From positions 46,011,463 through 46,075,462 of the forward strand of contig JACMZG010001914.1 of assembly GCA_018340805.1 (NCBI GenBank): a DNA stretch of 64,000 nt. The letters are read 5' to 3'. A model generated the notes under the pieces. The model was not told where the DNA came from and searched no databases. It saw only the letters and a program-made list of their open reading frames with translations. Source of the DNA: Microvelia longipes (lineage: Eukaryota; Arthropoda; Insecta; Hemiptera; Veliidae). Positions 1-11,600 of the stretch are shown in pieces; position 1 is the first letter of the stretch; each line of letters starts with the position of its first letter. The position numbers and the translations under genes are program-made.

Positions 1-119
1 ATATATTTATAACTAAAATTAAATCGTTCTTAAGCAAAAATATAATTTATGACCTAAAAGAATTTTATGATAAAATAATAACTATAAAATAATTAATAGA
101 TTATAAGAATTTAGATTTA

Positions 120-235
120 AAGTGTAATTTATATTGTCTTGTAAAAATGTATTTGCATATCCTATTCCTAACCATGTTAGGCTAATGGAGAAATAAAGAT
201 TTATTATTTATTATTATTTATTTATATTATTCTTT
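120..235 (+). repeat. orphan LINE-like 3' tail
   Basis: A short segment ends in a polyadenylation-like AATAAAG followed by a run of TTATT units, the form left by 5'-truncated non-LTR retrotransposons. No reverse transcriptase coding sequence is visible upstream, so this is an inference from the tail alone. The first 120 bases hold nothing else I recognise. Confidence 0.3.
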
Positions 236-850
236 TTGACTAACGTAAATGATTATATAACTACATTACTCTCTCATTGATTCATAATAATGCTGTGTAT
301 TCAGTAACCTAGTGTAAATAAGCAGTGTCACTATTTTTCTAAATATACTATGCTTGTCACTAAAGTTTAAATAAAAATACATCATTTTGATACACCAGGT
401 TGGATTAACTCCAAAATATAATCAGTTCTTAAGTAATTTATCCTTAGTCTCACTTTTAAGTTTATAGAATTCACACATATTTATTATAACTTAAAAATAA
501 TGACTTTAATTCTATAATTTCACAAGCTATAAAATTAAGCTATGGCCATTTCACCCAACACTGTGGGCATCATCAGGCTAATAAACTAAACACTACATTA
601 ACAACTAAAAATCACAGAAAACAAATAAAGCACATATACATTAGACTCTTCAGTTCAGACTCAATCAGTTCTTCCTTTCATAGGACTTTTTTGAGTCAAG
701 TTTCATTAAAACTGGACCAATTTTAAATTTGACCTATGAGGTGATTGCAAGAAATAAGCACATGCACATACTAATAAATACAACCATATCCTTTTCCTTA
801 GTGGTTATGTCTTAATTGTGTAACATATTAATTGTGGCTTTAGGAAAGCA
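236..850. other. AT-rich stretch, no gene seen
   Basis: No open frame of note, no RNA gene and no clear terminal inverted repeat were seen here. Confidence 0.4.
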
Positions 851-1842
851 TATAATAAGACTAGACGTTGTAGCGAGCCATTTGGTTAACACTTATATTA
901 TTAGTTGTTTCAGCTCGCAGTGAGATAGGAATATAGTTATAAGATTCCAGTCCCCCCACCTCGTCAACCACAAGGTCTTTCTATTCTACCCCTTCACATT
1001 TTACAGTTCTTCCCTTATTCTACCTCACAAAGCGACTTGTCTTATAATTATCATCTTTATTGATTAATATATAGATATTAATCAATTGATCATCGTGTTT
1101 GTCTAGTTCTCCGATTTACGCGTGTTACGTATTTTTTGTATCTTTATGTATATAGTTAATAAATTTAAAGTAATTTAATTGTATAAAACTGAAATCAATT
1201 GTTTTCTTCTCTCTGTATATGATTGTATTTTATTTTAAATTATACATTGCTTCATATACATTTTGGTTCTATTTCTAATGACTTATATCTTCTATTTCAA
1301 TTATTTTACTTTGAATCAATGAATGAAGAGACAACTTGATGTCTGATGACTTCTATCTCGATTATTTTACTTTGATTCAGTAAAAGAAATGTCTTGTTGT
1401 TGTGTATGAGTTTCTCAGTTATTATCTGCATAAGAAAGTTTAAACGCAAATTTATTTTTTCTCCTTGGTTTGGCTTTTGAATTGTGTTATTTCTTTTTTT
1501 AAATGTTTTAAACAAAAAAAATCTTCTTTTTTGCGGCAATTATAAAACTACATAATTAATGAATAATAGCAAAATCAAAATATTTTGGAAAAAGTAAGTG
1601 TAGGTTGTTAAGTATTTTCAAAACACTAATTTGATGTTTGATTGACGGTGATATTGATATTATTATGATATGAAATAATATCGTATAGAGACGAGCCCCT
1701 CTCGATTATTAGTTGCTAGAGACTCGAGAATATTACTTCCCACCTCTCTCACTAGCTATACTCAAATACCTACCTATACAGTAATTATACTATACTAGAA
1801 GTGTTAACCAAATGGCTCGCTATAACGTCTAGTTATAATAAG
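851..1842. mobile_element. MULE-like non-autonomous DNA transposon with 9-bp target duplication
   Basis: A 974-bp element (860-1833) begins ACTAGACGTTGTAGCGAGCC and ends with the reverse complement. The terminal inverted repeats are about 35 bp with one mismatch. The nine bases TATAATAAG occur perfectly on both sides (851-859 and 1834-1842). A 9-bp duplication is typical of the Mutator superfamily; assignment rests on that length only. The interior has no transposase frame, so it is non-autonomous. Confidence 0.82.
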
Positions 1843-1941
1843 TAGGCTACTGAGTGTCTCCTAATTTTCTTCTGGACTTACGCCCCAGAATTATTTTCTA
1901 GTTATAAATGTATACAGTGTAAACATGACAAACAAATATCG

Positions 1942-2340
1942 CTACAGTCTATCGTTTAGTTTAAAAATCCACAAGGTCATAAGTATTTTGGGGATTGACC
2001 AATCAGAGAAGCCGCTGCCAACCTTTCACTTAAAAAGAGAAAAAAAATCCCTACCATAATAACAGCTGTAGGGAAAAAACCTTCTTCCCGGCAATTGTTA
2101 GCTTTGTTTGTGGTTCTTCTTTTGATTACATCGTTTTGAAAACTACTTTCAAATTAATCTTAAAAATGATATTTTAAAATAAAACAACACAATAGAAATG
2201 TAAAAAAAACATCGCCAAGAAAATACGAGTATAATAACCTGATTTGTTTCCCGTTCCTTTCTTGCAGGGATTTTTTTCTTAAGAATCAGTAGTGTCTAAA
2301 CTGACCTGTCAAGATTTTAAAACTAAACGATAGACTGTAG
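1942..2340 (+). mobile_element. CTACAGTC-family MITE, copy 1
   Basis: A 399-bp element starts CTACAGTCTATCGTTTAGTT and ends with the same bases reverse-complemented. Related copies are at 17780-18181 (reverse), 36985-37383 (same orientation) and 50516-50754 (reverse, truncated). Only the terminal repeats and scattered subterminal motifs are shared between its halves. No convincing target duplication is visible, so the superfamily is unknown. It has no coding capacity. Confidence 0.75.
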
Positions 2341-3098
2341 TACCAAAATTCAAACCTAGGAACCCTAGCTTTGGTGTACTCCTAGTGGTTGTAATGACCG
2401 GTTTCTTACCGACAGTATGTTTTTTACCGACAGTATTGTAGATTTATTGGTTATTTACGCCAGTTTTTTTTTACTTTTTACTAACAGGACCAGTTTCAGT
2501 TGATTACAACCCTAAAAACATATATAAAAAAACCTTTTTCTCAGCAAAATAATAAGGACCCTAATTTTACTGTTGTTTTTTTAAATTTTCGGAGTCAGGA
2601 GACTGGAGTTATTATGCCAATACAACCTGGTTCGTTTCATCCCTATGGTTGATTTTTGCACTAAGTTTTATTTAAAAAATGAATGATTAGATTAATATTA
2701 TTTTGTTAGCTTATTGTTTCGTGATCAGGGACCTCTGATGGACTTTGCTCGCACAACTTTTTTACAACTATGGAACAAGAGAAGCCTTTAACTGCGGAGT
2801 TGCTAAGAAACCAAAGCTTATCGTAAGAAACGGAGAGATAAATTGCAGGTTAGACGAGTCAGATTTGCAAGATGGAAACACTGCCCCAAACATGTCTTGT
2901 TTCTTTCTTGACTTCACTTGGTTTCAGGCCATACTTTACCATGTGCACTATGAGTTTCCAATATATAGTGTGACACTTAATTTCTTCCAATGGGCATGTC
3001 CCAATACAGCACATACTGAAATCTTCCATGGGTGCAACATTTCAGATGAATAGAAATTAAAGCATTAGTTGTTTTGACAGAGATTTTGTGGTATATGT
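2341..3098. other. no recognised gene; unexplained open stretch at 2745-3053
   Basis: A 102-codon frame on the plus strand (2745-3053) begins at TTG rather than ATG and matches nothing I recognise. It could be a decayed transposon fragment. The motif ending near 3095 (TTAGTTGTTTTGACAG and following bases) recurs near 18270, which suggests this stretch is repeat-derived. Confidence 0.35.
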
Positions 3099-3481
3099 TA
3101 AACATGGTTAATATTTAATACACTTGAGTTTAAAAAAAAAATATATATATATATTTAATTGTCAAACCACAAAACATAAAAAAGAAAAACTGACCGGTTT
3201 TGACTATTAATTATCTCTGAAATCGAAGAATCAGCTACCGTCGATACTTGCTGTTGTATCGACGGTAGTCCATACAACAGCAAGTATCCACGGTAGCTGA
3301 TTCTTCGATTGCTTGTTCAACTTGCCATAAATACAACCTTTTTAATTATCTCTGAATTGACTCTGAAGATGATTAATTAATAGTTGAAACCGGTCAGTTT
3401 TTCTTTTTTATGTATTGTGGTTTGACAATGAAAAATATATTTTTTTTAAAACTCAAGTGTATTAAATATTAACCATGTTTA
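3099..3481. mobile_element. foldback (long inverted repeat) element
   Basis: The outer arms (TAAACATGGTTAATATTTAA at the left, its complement at the right) enclose a second palindrome around 3225-3310, where a TCAGCTACCGT motif and its complement flank CTTGCTGTTG-type repeats. The whole 383 bp can fold into a hairpin. There is no coding sequence. No target duplication was identified. Confidence 0.85.
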
Positions 3482-3572
3482 GACATTAAATCCTTAAAAA
3501 TATCATTTAAGAGTTTCCAAAATGGTCTCCACTCCAGTAAGTTGACTTTTCAGGTTTAAATTTACAGATAAT

Positions 3573-3904
3573 CAAGATAATTTTATGAGGTAATGGTCAA
3601 ACGGGTATAAAAACACAAAATTTGAGCTTTCGGCCGTAAATTAAGCCTTCATCAGAAGTAGTTTTATTTCAAACTGAATCAGATAACACATAAAAAAGAA
3701 ACATTAGTTATATTAATCAAACAATAGCTAACTGTGTTAGATTAATATAACTAATGTTTCTTTTTTATGTGTTATCAGATTCAGTTTGGAATGAAACTAC
3801 TTCTGAAGAAGGCCAAATTTAGGCTCAAATTTTGTGTTTTTATACCTATCTGACCATTACCTCATAAAATTATCTTGTTTAAATAGTTTTGTCAATAATT
3901 ATAT
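3573..3904. mobile_element. foldback element flanked by a 13-bp direct repeat
   Basis: Two arms of about 145 bp pair almost perfectly, from CAAGATAATTTTATGAGG at the left to its complement ending at 3877. The sequence ATTTACAGATAAT lies immediately left of the element and again at 3905-3917, as expected of a target duplication, though 13 bp is long for a DNA transposon. No coding sequence. Confidence 0.82.
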
Positions 3905-4254
3905 ATTTACAGATAATGTTTGTGGTAATTTTGTCCCTACTTTTGGAACTATGAACAGTTAGATTGGAACATACCATAATGTTAACTGTTATGAAAATCT
4001 AATTCAACTCTTAAAACATTTGATAATAATTTTTCACCAATCTATCGATTGACAAGCTCAAGATTTTTGTTAAATCTGCTCTTTTCTGTTAGTTTGAACA
4101 AAAATCTATGATATATAGCCTTACAATACCTTGGTGAAAAAATAAAGGAATAATGTGATATTGGTGTCATTTTTTTTTAGAAATAATAAGATAAATCCCT
4201 CCTAACGGATTTTCAAAATCACTGGAGCGGCCTTTTTGGAAAAAAAATATTTCT

Positions 4255-4328
4255 AGGTTAGTCTTCTTATGTTTTTTGTATATGCTGTATTTTTTCTCAA
4301 TAAAGCTTTACTTACTTACTTACTTACT
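4255..4328 (+). repeat. orphan LINE-like 3' tail with (TTAC)n
   Basis: CTCAATAAAGC is followed by repeated TTAC units, a form common at the 3' ends of CR1- or RTE-like LINEs. No attached coding sequence was seen, so it is probably a severely truncated insertion. Confidence 0.4.
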
Positions 4329-4459
4329 ATAAGATAAATCAACATATTAGGGGGTAGCGACCATTTTTGAATGTCTAGGACATATGCTCTTCTTAATTTT
4401 AAGGATTTCTGAAATGTTAAATGTTTCAATTTTTTGTTGGTGCATCTGAAATGTTGGAC

Positions 4460-4552
4460 CTGGTGCAAGGTGCCAAGATGTACAGGACATGGTGCAAGAT
4501 GTACAGGACATGGTGCAAGATGTACAGGACATGGTGCAAGATGTACAGTACA
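4460..4552. repeat. 21-bp tandem repeat, about 4 copies
   Basis: The unit is GATGTACAGGACATGGTGCAA. Because it is 21 bp long it is open in several frames on both strands, producing the spurious peptides TGHGARC (plus) and PCPVHLA (minus). I do not regard those as genes. Confidence 0.9.
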
Positions 4553-6048
4553 GAGAAGTCTTGAAGTTAATCGACAGACACTCATACATTCATTCTCATC
4601 ATTCATACATACGATAATATTTTAAGATAAATATTACATTGAATCTAAGTTACCCACAGCTAAGTCAAGCTAGTGTGTATACATATAAATATCAGAAAAT
4701 AAAAATTTTGAGTAGACTTAATCAGTTTTAGAATAAACTGTTTTCTTTGAAACCTACAATATATTTTTCAAGTAAACAATGGTATAAAATGTAAAAAAAA
4801 CTCAAACTAAAGATGAAATCAACAGAGTCGGTAAATAACTATTTATTTAAAACATGATTCATCAGTTCTATCAAATAAATCATTAGTAATCAATTTATAT
4901 TACTCAAGATACATTTAAAAAAGCAGACGAATCACAATCTTTAAAATTCATCACTTCCCAACACTGTCGATAGTAATCTTCAATTGACAATATAATAAAT
5001 ATTGTTTAAAATTAAATTTAACATTCTAAAACAATAAATAATTTAGGTGGACTGTAATCATAGTGTTCAATCTGTCTATCAATTTTTATATCAGTCAATC
5101 AAAAAAAAAAAAAAAAAAATAATTTAAGTTTTGGTAAAATGTCATAAAGCATTATAAATAAATAAATATCAAAGTCTTTTCAGATCGAAATTTATTAACA
5201 TAAGGTATATATAAGGTCTCAGGTATAACATATATAAGGTCTCTGTAACTCATATAAAAATAATAATTAAAAAAAAAAACCTTATGAATTCGGATTTGTT
5301 TGTAGCAAAATCTAAAATTATCACTGAACCGAGTTACAGAAAACAAATCAAAAACTTAACATCTTTTTTAACACAAATTGACGCCAGGATTTTTAAAAAA
5401 TATCGTGATCTTATTTTCACCAGTTATAATAAATAAATTGATTAAAATATTCAAAAAAGAGAACATCTCGAACAACACACTAGACACAAACATACTCAAA
5501 CATTTTGGTATTTTGACAACAAAAATTATAAATGGAACACTAACTTCAACGAGGTCGCTTTGCTTTGTAAACGGGACAGGCGAGAGAGAGGTCATTAGGA
5601 TTTTCATTAGACTAAAAGCTTACCAGCAACACGACTAAATGATTCAGATAGTTGCATTAGGTTTAACATAAAACAACAAATAACATTAACTTTGTTTTTC
5701 AGAGTCAAGTATATTTTACTTATTATTTTAAAATCGTGTCTTAAAATATAAATAAATAAGACATTTATCTATATTAATTAAGATTTCATTAGCCATTGTT
5801 TACACTGAAAAAGATAGAGTAGGTTAAAAGAAAGAAAACAGTTTTATTTGACACAATAATTTTATTTTACATTCTGAATTAAACAATATTCTTTGATGAA
5901 TATGGTTACATTAAGAACTCTATAAAATAATATTTCATTGCATAACTGAACAAATTAGACAAATTTTGAATTCACAACACTGATCAAGATAAACAAGTTA
6001 AAAACTTGAACTTCCGTTTTTAGAGAATTTTCATCAGAAAATAAAGCT
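4553..6048. other. AT-rich stretch, no gene seen
   Basis: An A-run near 5101-5118 is the only distinct landmark. An overlapping pair of frames on both strands at 5368-5638 resembles no known family and has no splice or domain support. This lies downstream of the last visible TDP-43 exon and may be part of a long TDP-43 intron. Confidence 0.35.
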
Positions 6049-6739
6049 ATAAGGCGCGGTCGAATATCCACGGCCTTCTAAAACATTGGATCACCAACAA
6101 ACTTTGTTTTCAAAATTTTCAGTAATCAGCCGGATTTGTGATAAATGAAGCCTATTTCCGTAATCTGCACGCTCTTTTGGTTAATCTCAAAGAGTATTTA
6201 CATTCACTCAACGATTTATTTTTAATCTAACTTGGTATATACATAACTACTGTTAGACGTCAATGTTATCTACCTGATTTGTGTTATATTTTGAATGTAT
6301 TAATAAAAATTAGTTATTATCAAATTGTTATTATTTGCAGTCAACAACACCACAACAAAGAGGTAATTCGTATGTACTCATATACGTATGTTCGTATATA
6401 ACGTACATACGAATTACCTCTTTGTTGTGGTGCTGTTGACTGCAAAATAATAACGATTTGTGCTAATTTCATTAATACATTCAAAATATAACACAAATCA
6501 GGCAGATAACATTGACGTCTAACAGTAGTTATGTATGTACCAAGTTAGATTAAAAATAAATCGTTGAGTGAATGTAAATACTCTTCGAGATTAACCAAAA
6601 GAGCGTTGCAGATTACGGAAATAGGCTTCATTTATCAAAAAATCTGGCTAATTACTGAAAATTTTGAAAAAAGTTATAAAAAAAAGTTTGTTGGTGATCC
6701 AATGTTCTAGAAGGCCGTGGATATTCGACCGCGCCTTAT
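6049..6739. mobile_element. 691-bp foldback element with arms of about 328 bp
   Basis: The arms start ATAAGGCGCGGTCGAATATC and meet around a small core (6377-6403). They differ by only scattered substitutions and small indels, so insertion or arm homogenisation is fairly recent. A shorter inner palindrome, GAGGTAATTCGTATGTA and its complement, borders the loop. There is no open frame of note in the arms. Confidence 0.9.
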
Positions 6740-7572
6740 TTGAAGTGAACAAGCTATTTGAGTGGGAAATCAATTCCACACAAACTCCTATTTCTAAATA
6801 ATTATATATTTGTACGTGTTTTTGCGGTATGTGCATTTAAATTTGCTTACAATTAGCTAATAAAAAAATGACTTTGTAAATAGAGAGAAACGAAAGGATT
6901 TTCAAAAGGCTAGGGAGTTAATTAAAATTAAATTCACTACAAGTTGTTTCAAAAGTATTAATTCTTATCTGGTTGGTAAGACTACAGAAATGTTTAAACC
7001 ACGTAAGATAGAAACAACTGTTGAAGAAGTTCATATGAAGATATATGAGAACAATTATTATTTAGGTAGGTTCATATCATGATTCTACAACATTAATAAC
7101 CTATTAGATCAGCTACTGGAAAACCATAAAATTTACTCATACCCCTGTATAAGTATCATGTTGATTTATATCTAACAGTTTATTATTATCAGGTAAAAAA
7201 CGACAGTCTCCTCACAAAAGCAAATTATATTTACAAAGCTGGCTTTTGACTCAATGCACAGCATTAGTGTCAATTAACTATGTAGAAATAAAACAACGTA
7301 TTAAATATAGTTTGCTGTTTGTAGAGAGAAATGTTTTTACTTACTCCTGAAAACTGTCTTATGCAGCCTGTATTCGTTAGCATTGGATTATTGGTACACC
7401 TGCTCAAGATTAAACCAAGCCTAAAGATAGGCTGATGGTTCAATTGAGCCGTATACATTATTTTGTAACAACTTTGATCAAAGTATGAATGTATATAGCA
7501 GAGGGAGAGGGGAACCTCTTGTTCAAATTAGTAAGTAGTCTACTTCTGAGGGCTTAATTACAAACAAGAGCA
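6740..7572. other. no gene seen (probable TDP-43 intron)
   Basis: I looked for the expected second RRM of TDP-43 on the minus strand and did not find it. No other feature is supported. Confidence 0.35.
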
Positions 7573-7695
7573 TTATCAGCACACCGTGTGATGTGTGAGC
7601 ATATCAGCACCCGTGTGATGTGTGAGCTTATCAGCACACATGTGATGTGTGAGCAGCAGCACCGTGTGAGCATATCAGCACACCGTGTGATGTGT
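7573..7695. repeat. tandem repeat of about 28 bp
   Basis: Units of roughly CAGCACACCGTGTGATGTGT plus GAGCATAT recur about five times with small deletions between copies. No coding role is apparent. Confidence 0.8.
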
Positions 7696-7806
7696 AAGCA
7701 AGTTAACAGATTCCAACTTCCACTAGAACAGGCACTGCTGTTAAGACTTGCTGTATAATTAGTGGAAAACCATTCAGGGAAATGTTTAAAAAAAGGAATG
7801 ACATCT

Positions 7807-8437
7807 AACCATCAGCAGGTTCAGGCTGGACTTCTGAACCATCAGCAGGTTCAGGCTGGGACTTGAACCATCAAGCAGGTTCAGGCTGGGACTTCTGACC
7901 ATCAGCAGGTTCAGGTGGGAATCTTCTGAACCTTAAGCAGGTTCAGGCTGGGACTTCTGAACATCAGCAGGTTCAGGCTGGGAGAACCATCAGCAGTTCA
8001 GGCTGGGACTTTCTGATCAGCAGGTTCAGGCTGGGAATCTTCTGACCATTAGCAGGTTCAGGCTGGGACTTCTGAACCATCAGCAGGTTCTGGGGACCTT
8101 CTGAACCATCAGCAGGTTCAGGCTGGGAATCCTTCAGCAGGTTCAGGCTGGAATTTCTGAATCCATTAGCAGGTTCAGGCTGGGACTTCTGAACCATCAG
8201 CAGGTTCAGGCTGGGACTTCTGAACCATCAGCAGGTTCAGGCTGGGAATCTTCTGAACCATTAGCAGGTTCAGGCTGGGACTTCTGAACCTCAGCAGGTC
8301 AGGCTGGGACTTCTGAACCATCAGCAGGTTCAGGCTGGGACTTCTAACCATCAGCAGGTTCAGCTGGAATCTCTGAACCATTAGCAGGTTTCAGGCGGGA
8401 CTCTTCTGATCCATCAGCAGGTTTAGGCTGGGACCCT
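7807..8437 (-). repeat. 31/33-bp minisatellite next to TDP-43 exon 3
   Basis: About twenty units contain CAGCAGGTTCAGGCTGGGA on the plus strand. Two subtypes exist: one of 33 bp (with AATCTTCTGAACCATTA) and one of 31 bp (with ACTTCTGAACCATCA). Many copies carry 1-2 base indels. Read on the minus strand, the 33-bp form encodes 11 residues, such as [11 protein letters not shown]. The copies nearest exon 3 remain in frame with that exon. It is much more GC-rich than its surroundings. Confidence 0.92.
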
Positions 8438-8502
8438 TCTGATTGACCACTCTCATCAGATTTAATCTCTTTCAATAAATTAGCAAAATAAAGTCTGCTC
8501 AC

Positions 8503-8643
8503 TTTAGAGTTGGGTATTTTAACATCGCACCATCTGCCGTCTATCATATGGCGCTGGCTGAGGGCTCTGGGCTTGCGCTTCCGGGACGCAAACCTGATGA
8601 ATCCAAAACCTTTTGATTGACTCGTTTTAGGATCTTTTTTAAC
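8503..8643 (-). CDS. TBPH: TDP-43 exon 3 (second half of RRM1)
   Basis: The exon is 47 codons in phase 0, from acceptor TTTCAG before VKKDPK to donor GTGAGC after IPNSK. The human protein has the same 47 residues between the same points. Residues expected to be EYETQVK-like read SRKRKPR here. The frame stays open through the donor for another 53 codons. Confidence 0.92.
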
Positions 8644-11600
8644 CTGAAACAAAATAATACCAATCAAACATATCTCTAACATATTAGCCTACAAGGGATT
8701 GTTTGTTTTATTTTATTGGTTTATAGAGGCTCACAGAAATGATGGAATATAATTTGCTGCTTCAGCTTAGTTATCACATAATATTCATGATGGAATGTCA
8801 CTCTCATCCAGTATAATATAGTAAATAAAATAATAAGTAATATAATATTTTAAGCCAAAACGGAGGACTTGGTTGTTTAAATCTTTTCTCACTTTAGGCT
8901 TTGGTTTTTTTAATTTACTACTTGACAAGTCATTCATACATTATAAAAATGGTTACAGGTGCCAGTGGATTGCTTTAAAAGCTACTCAAGTGACAGAGGA
9001 CAAAGGAATTATTTACTGTATTTCCAAACTAGAATATAACTTAGAGAAGGATCCTATTCTATAAAATTCTTATTATAAGTCCAAAGGAATTCAAGTAAAA
9101 CTTTACATCTGCTAGCCGTAGAAGCAAATTATCAAATTTTTTTAACAATAAAATCATATTTAAACTGACAATCTTGTTGTCATAAAGACCTACTTCATAA
9201 ACCTCCAAAAAAGAAAAAAACAACTTACTTGTGCCATAAGAACATCTCCAAAAGATTCAAAATATTGTCTAAGGTCTTGCTCTGTTGTCTTCCAAGCCAG
9301 TCCAAGTACTATTAGATCTGAACATTTTAACTTTAATTCCATCCGCTTTGTTTTAGCAATAGAATTCTCTACATTGTCATCAGATTTTCTTTTATTTTCT
9401 AGACAATAGAAATTGGTTTAGTCGAGAACATGATGAATACACATATAAAATTCACAATATGTCTAATATTAAAAAAAGAAATTAATACCACTGAAAACAA
9501 ATTGACTACAAACAGGGCTAGTCAAAACTATTAAATAGTTTTTGACAAGCTAAATCAAATTAAATCGATTTCAGCTCAATCGGTGAGGCCATCTCCTCTT
9601 GGACAATTCACTATGCTCAAGGCCAATGGCCATGTGAGAACAGGGTTGGCAAAACCCGGGTTTAATTGTAAAAACCCAGCCCACCCGGGTTTTTTGGGTT
9701 TAATGGGTAAAATGGGTTTTTGTATTTTTTTTTAAATTGCAAATTAAATAATCGTATTTTTAAGCCTATTTTAAGAATCTAGTTGATAAATAGGCGTAAT
9801 ACGTAATTAATACATTTATTGAACAAAGTTTAATAAAAATTTGTAAAAAAAAAGTTTAATAAAATAAAGAGCATGATTTATTTTACATGCATAGAACAGA
9901 TGCAAGAATAACCTAATTATACTTTTTATAATTATTATATTTATTTTTAGCTAATTTCCCAAGGAAACAACAAGCTTTATTAAAAAAACTAAATTAATGA
10001 ATAAAAAAATATAAAACCCAGTAAAAAACCCGGGTAAAATAGGGTGGGTTTTGCCCATTTTGCCCGGGTGGGTTTTTTAATTTTCCCCACCCGGGTGCCA
10101 ACCCTGAGTGAGAACAAATAAAACAACATTGATCGTGTTAAGCAGCCATCCAGACCACAAAGCGGCTTAGAGGGCTAACACTATGTAGTGTAAAGAGTAC
10201 ATTCCTAAGAGTGAACCAATCAGATTGATCTGATGGGAGTTTTCTAACATGTTGATCCCAGACAGAAGGCGGAGTTAGTTGGTGAGGGAGTCTCAATATA
10301 AAGGAGGCTTGTTGTTGATGACTAAAACAAGTGGGTAACTTGATTCAGTTCTACCAACACTTTTTTTTGCTATTTCAGTCTCTATTTCCTTTAATGAAAC
10401 ATATTTATTTAAATGTTACAATACGTATTTGTTAGTTACTTTCAGTTGAAGCATGGACTATAGCAGCGTTTTATTAAATAGCAGCTAAATAAATCCCAAG
10501 TTTTGACAACTTATTTATTCTGTATTGTCTCTGCCAAGTTCTGAAGTAGGCCTGTTTTATAATAAAATGGTACAATGGAATAGAATAAAACCTTGAGTTG
10601 TTATTGACTTGTTGCTTCAGAAAGATTAATATACATAAACAAAAATTAAGATTTTTCAAAAGTAAAGATGAGTATCAAATTGTAAACAAAGCACATTGTT
10701 TATACAAGTTAAAAGGTTATACCCGAAACCCTTAGGTTTCGGAACATAACATATGATTATGTTTACTTTGAACGAGATTGATCAGATTAAATGGATCAGT
10801 TCACTCTCACAAAAACACCCAAAATCCCAACCTAGGTTTTAAAGGTCATTAAGTGAACTTGAAACTACTCATTGCATTAAACGAGAATGGCTTTTAAGAT
10901 AGTTCATACGGAACATGAAGTCCACAGATTAGCAGCAACTTTTTGATCGTTACTTGCTCAATTTTGGCTTTTCAATTCACTTCACATTCACTGGTGGAAA
11001 GAATTCCATAACGAAATGGATTTCATGTCCAGTATTTTAATTCAAAAATGTGTAATTCAGGGCCTTTATCTGGTGGGACTTAATTTGCCTAGCTCCTTCC
11101 TAGCTCCTCTCCTACGAAATGGCGGGAACTTAGGGTCTTTACTTAAATTTCATTCACCTCTGTAGTTGTGGCTCTGTGGAGAGAACAATTAGTAAGTTCA
11201 CACAGCATATTGAATCTGCAGATCATATTAGATAAGCTAGTTAAATATGCTGCAAGAACCATTAGGAGGGATACACTGATACTAGGGAGATGGAAATTAG
11301 ATTGTTCCACCGATATGCTGTAAGTACATTTAGAAGCAATAGTATTCAAAATATAACCTTCTTTACAAACTATTATTTCACTATAATATTACTGTTTCTT
11401 ATCAAATAACTTTTCAAATATTTTTACTTAACCTCATTTATACCGAAGGTATATATAGAAAAGTATTGTGTTTGCAAAAAATCCATAACTGGAATGTGGT
11501 TTTCAAGGCCACCTGAGTTGATTTGCACAAAGTTGTCTGTCTGTATGTGTGTGTCTGTTATCATCGTAGCTCCCTGTGTATTTATACTAGAGAGTGGAAA

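Noticed and set aside
2745..3053. 102-codon plus-strand frame as a gene
   Set aside because: It starts at TTG, shows no recognised domain or splice context, and sits between transposons.
4316..4625. Overlapping frames on both strands over the 21-bp repeat
   Set aside because: They exist only because the repeat unit is a multiple of three; no homology, no splice sites, and strand symmetry.
5368..5638. Frames on both strands downstream of TDP-43
   Set aside because: Low-complexity, no homology and no conserved RRM2 peptides.
7973..8381. Minus-strand frames of SQPEPANG repeats as separate genes
   Set aside because: They are rotations of the 31/33-bp minisatellite; only the stretch contiguous with TDP-43 exon 3 is worth testing.
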